From contig BPHZ01000002.1 of NCBI GenBank assembly GCA_026003835.1, positions 62,001 to 126,000 of the forward strand: a DNA stretch of 64,000 nt. Reading direction: 5' to 3'. The translations under genes and the position numbers were made by a program. This DNA comes from Herpetosiphonaceae bacterium (GTDB taxonomy: Bacteria > Chloroflexota > Chloroflexia > Chloroflexales > Herpetosiphonaceae). A model generated the notes under the pieces. The model saw only the letters and a program-made list of their open reading frames with translations. It was not told the DNA's origin and searched no databases. Shown here in pieces: positions 61,583 to 64,000 of this stretch (its first letter is position 1; each line of letters opens with the position of its first letter).

Positions 61583-63106
61583 TTACCTCCGCCCCAATAC
61601 TTTATAGGCACGGACGGTTTGTTGCTTTCCTTTGAGCTGCAGCTCGCCGACATCCTGCGTCTCAAATTCGTCGCCGAGCGCGCGCGCCGTTATCTCGCTG
61701 ATGTAGATGCTGTTTGGCTCAGCCTTGCCTTCGAGACGCGAGGCAGTATTGACAGTATCGCCGTTGACCGTGTACTCGAGCCGCTGGCGGGTGCCGACGA
61801 GCCCGGCAATAACGCGACCGGTATTGATGCCGATGCGGATGTTGAAATGTTTATGTGGCTCGATCTTCTCCATCAGCCGCTGGCGGGCTGCCAGCATACC
61901 CAGGGCGGCACGAACGGCGCGGCGCGGATGGTCCGGGTAGAAGATCGGCGCGCCGAAGACAGCCATAATCCCATCGCCAATAAACTTATCCAGGGTGCCG
62001 CCATGCTCGAAGATCACATCGGTCATAACGCTGAGATACTCGTTAAGGAGAGCCTGCAGCTCCAGCGGCGGCAGCCGCTCGGTCATCGACGTAAATCCCT
62101 GAACATCGGAGAAAAGAACCGTCACCTCCTGCTCGACGGCGTCAAGCGGCAGATCGCCCCGCTCGGCAATCTGCTGGGCAATCGTCTTGGCGACATCGGG
62201 CGAGAGAAAGCGCGAGAACTGCTGGCGCAGGCGCTCCTCATTGCGAACGCTCTCGGCCAGGCGGGCGCGCTCAATACCCAGTGCCGCCTGGTAGGCCAGC
62301 GCCGTCAGCAGCTCACGGTCGCGCAAGCTAAAGCGCTCAAGACCCGTGCTATCCAGGTGGATCAGCCCGATAATCCCCTCGCGGCCGATGAGCGGCACGC
62401 ACAGCACTGAGCGGATATTATGGCTGATAATACTCTGCTGTGCGCCGAAATCCATGCGGGCATCGGCGGTCATGAGCGCAATGCCCTCGCGCAGGACGCG
62501 ACGCACAATTGTCGAGCTAATAGTCAGGTCATCGTTGGGCCGCTGAGTCCTGACGACCATCGGCACCAGCTCCTGGCCGTCGCGGCGCGCGAGGAGCAGG
62601 AAGCCTCGCTCGGCTTTCACCAGACGCAGCACCTCATCCATGATCGTCTCAAGCAGCTCGCGCTGATCGAGGATGGTGTTGAGGCGGGCGCTGACGGCGT
62701 AGAAGTTCTGCAAAATATCCTGGGCATCGAGCTTCAGATCCGGCAGGCGGTCGGAGGGGGTCGGCTGGACTTGCTCTCTGACCGGGACATACGGCTCGTC
62801 GGAGATAATGACGCTCTGCGCCGCCCGCTCTTCGAAGACCAGCTCGAAGGGGCCGATCATCAAGATATCGCCATCGCTGAGCGGCGCCTCCTTAACCCTC
62901 AGCCTGTTGACGAAAATACCATTGCGGCTGTTGAGATCATGCACGATCACATCGCGGCCGCGCACTTCGATGAAGGCATGATGCCGCGAGACAATTGGGT
63001 CGTTGAGGACAATATCGTTCTCTCGTGAACGGCCGATACGCAGCCCGCCCTCCTCAATGGCAAAGATTCGCTGCTGGCCGTCGATGGTCGCTGTCAGGCG
63101 AGCCAT
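61583..63106 (-). CDS. FHA-GAF-class III adenylate/guanylate cyclase
   Basis: A 507-residue signalling enzyme. An FHA domain (LRIGRSRENDIVLNDPIVSR, then VHDLNSRNGIFVN) binds phosphothreonine peptides. A GAF domain follows (about 140-290, VLCVPLIGREGIIGLIHLDS). The class III cyclase domain spans about residues 325-505 with EVTVLFSDVQGFTSMTERLP, which has the metal Asp, and TLDKFIGDGIMAVFGAP. It makes cAMP or cGMP; the base cannot be read with confidence. AGGAAG precedes the ATG. It lies between holB and ricT on the same strand. Confidence 0.92.
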   Translation of the reverse strand: MARLTATIDGQQRIFAIEEGGLRIGRSRENDIVLNDPIVSRHHAFIEVRGRDVIVHDLNSRNGIFVNRLRVKEAPLSDGDILMIGPFELVFEERAAQSVIISDEPYVPVREQVQPTPSDRLPDLKLDAQDILQNFYAVSARLNTILDQRELLETIMDEVLRLVKAERGFLLLARRDGQELVPMVVRTQRPNDDLTISSTIVRRVLREGIALMTADARMDFGAQQSIISHNIRSVLCVPLIGREGIIGLIHLDSTGLERFSLRDRELLTALAYQAALGIERARLAESVRNEERLRQQFSRFLSPDVAKTIAQQIAERGDLPLDAVEQEVTVLFSDVQGFTSMTERLPPLELQALLNEYLSVMTDVIFEHGGTLDKFIGDGIMAVFGAPIFYPDHPRRAVRAALGMLAARQRLMEKIEPHKHFNIRIGINTGRVIAGLVGTRQRLEYTVNGDTVNTASRLEGKAEPNSIYISEITARALGDEFETQDVGELQLKGKQQTVRAYKVLGRR

Positions 63107-63181
63107 AGTTCTTCCTGTGTCTTTCGTGGCTTGACGATCATCTCGCCCAGTATACCATATCCTTTGCGGATGGAGAACGGC

Positions 63182-64000
63182 TTAGTCGGGAAGGTGGAGC
63201 ACAAGGCTCTCCAGGACAAGCTGCGGGTTAACGTTCTCGCGGAGCTGCTGCGCCGCCTGGTCGATCCGGCGCAGAAAGGCGTGTCTGGCAGGCAGCGGCG
63301 CGGCGATTGCTTGCAAATCGGCGAGGCGGTCGAGGTTGACGATGTCGTTGCTGCAGCCGGCGGCGACGAGGATGGCATCGCGCCACCAGCCGCTCCAGAG
63401 ATCGAGCCAGCGGAAGACCGTTGTCTGCTGGCCGGCGCGGTACTCTTTGCTGCGCTCTTCAGCCCAGCGCAGCCGGTCAATCAGCGGTTGCTGCTGCAGC
63501 GCCAGCAGTTCGTCGATCTGATCCCGGCGCTGTTGGAGGAGCTCTTGGCTCTCGGCCATCTCAAAGGCCCAGCCGATGCGCCCACCGCTCCAGGCCGCCA
63601 GCACTGCGGCATCTTCGCTGCTCAGGTTGTAGCGCTCCTGGAGAGCGGCGGCGACAGTGGCGCGGGGGAGCGGTCGCAACTTGAGCACCTGGCAGCGAGA
63701 GACGACGGTGGGCAGCAGCTCCCCTCCCCCCTGAGCTACCAGCACCAGCGTGGCGAAAGGCGGCGGCTCCTCAAGCGTTTTGAGCAAGGCGTTAGCGGCC
63801 TGGTCGCTGAGGGTCTCGGCATCGTGGAGAATAAAGACACGCCGGCGCCCTTCATAGGGTCGCAGGGCGATATCGCCCTGGAAGGCGCGGATGGTATCGA
63901 TGCTGAGGGCTTTCTGGCGCGCGGCCTCTTCGGCCTTCTTTCCGGCAGCCTGGGTATCCAGACCTGCTCTGCGCACATCGGGATGGTTGCCCCGCTCGAT
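63182..64000 (-). CDS. holB: DNA polymerase III delta' subunit (HolB-like), partial
   Basis: The reading frame enters from the right edge and gives 272 residues here: IERGNHPDV, DTIRAFQGDIALRPYEGRRR, LHDAETLSDQAANALLKTLE, VVSRCQVLKLRPLPRATVAA. This is the clamp-loader delta'/DnaX-type AAA fold, with the sensor-type SRC motif. HolB loads the sliding clamp at replication. The Walker A is outside the window. The C-terminal domain shows ENVNPQLVLESLVLHL near the end. Neighbouring ricT is a known partner in order. Internal starts such as GTG at 63976 are not used; the real start lies beyond the window. Confidence 0.85.
   Translation of the reverse strand: MERGNHPDVRRAGLDTQAAGKKAEEAARQKALSIDTIRAFQGDIALRPYEGRRRVFILHDAETLSDQAANALLKTLEEPPPFATLVLVAQGGGELLPTVVSRCQVLKLRPLPRATVAAALQERYNLSSEDAAVLAAWSGGRIGWAFEMAESQELLQQRRDQIDELLALQQQPLIDRLRWAEERSKEYRAGQQTTVFRWLDLWSGWWRDAILVAAGCSNDIVNLDRLADLQAIAAPLPARHAFLRRIDQAAQQLRENVNPQLVLESLVLHLPD

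Overview
The window looks like a chromosomal segment of a Chloroflexota bacterium, probably class Chloroflexia or a relative. That placement is inferred from protein style: a DUF2270 and a DUF2087 protein, an EtfD-like membrane Fe-S oxidoreductase, a T-box on thrS, YLPL/YLPM motifs in secreted proteins, Pro/Thr-rich linkers, and GC-rich housekeeping genes with AT-rich accessory islands. No rRNA or tRNA gene and no CRISPR array was seen.

Layout. 1-4.6 kb (minus): start of an acyl-CoA synthetase, leuC-type dehydratase, a LeuA-like synthase, a small protein and pfkA. 4.9-10.2 kb (plus): type II NADH dehydrogenase, an Eis-like acetyltransferase and a three-gene ABC-2 exporter. 10.3-13.9 kb (minus): small membrane protein, KaiC-like ATPase, EtfD-like oxidoreductase. 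14-19.6 kb (plus): DUF2087, DUF2270, an alkyltransferase-like protein, a 46-residue microprotein, then a T-box driving a membrane-anchored protein plus thrS, and DUF3303. 19.9-26 kb (minus): a YkgJ-type protein, a frameshifted FAD/Fe-S dehydrogenase and two GT4 glycosyltransferases. 26.3-30.4 kb (plus): ParA with a zinc ribbon, an M20 peptidase and a phytoene-desaturase-like oxidoreductase. 30.4-40 kb (minus): SIMPL protein, a secreted golvesin-type protein, Der GTPase overlapping a GAF-GAF-HD-GYP protein, a PDZ/radical-SAM DUF512 protein, and a LuxR-TM-Kelch protein.

40-52.4 kb is a decayed accessory island: RHS fragments in both orientations, remnants of IS110, IS66, IS701-type and two other DDE transposases, solo IS ends, AT-rich orphan genes that could be immunity genes, a FatA-like thioesterase, a GtrA protein, and a dead SARP/TPR regulator. 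Many breaks are repaired by adding one G to a short G run, so some may be sequence errors.

52.4-60 kb is the most unusual part. A 1363-residue surface protein with 570-bp tandem repeats is followed by a small LPVTG protein. Convergent to both is a single 793-residue polypeptide joining a Wzz chain-length domain, a BY-type tyrosine kinase and an extracellular sortase. The predicted topology suits one protein that couples polysaccharide assembly control (inside) to protein anchoring (outside). The window ends with ricT/yaaT, an FHA-GAF-adenylate cyclase and holB.
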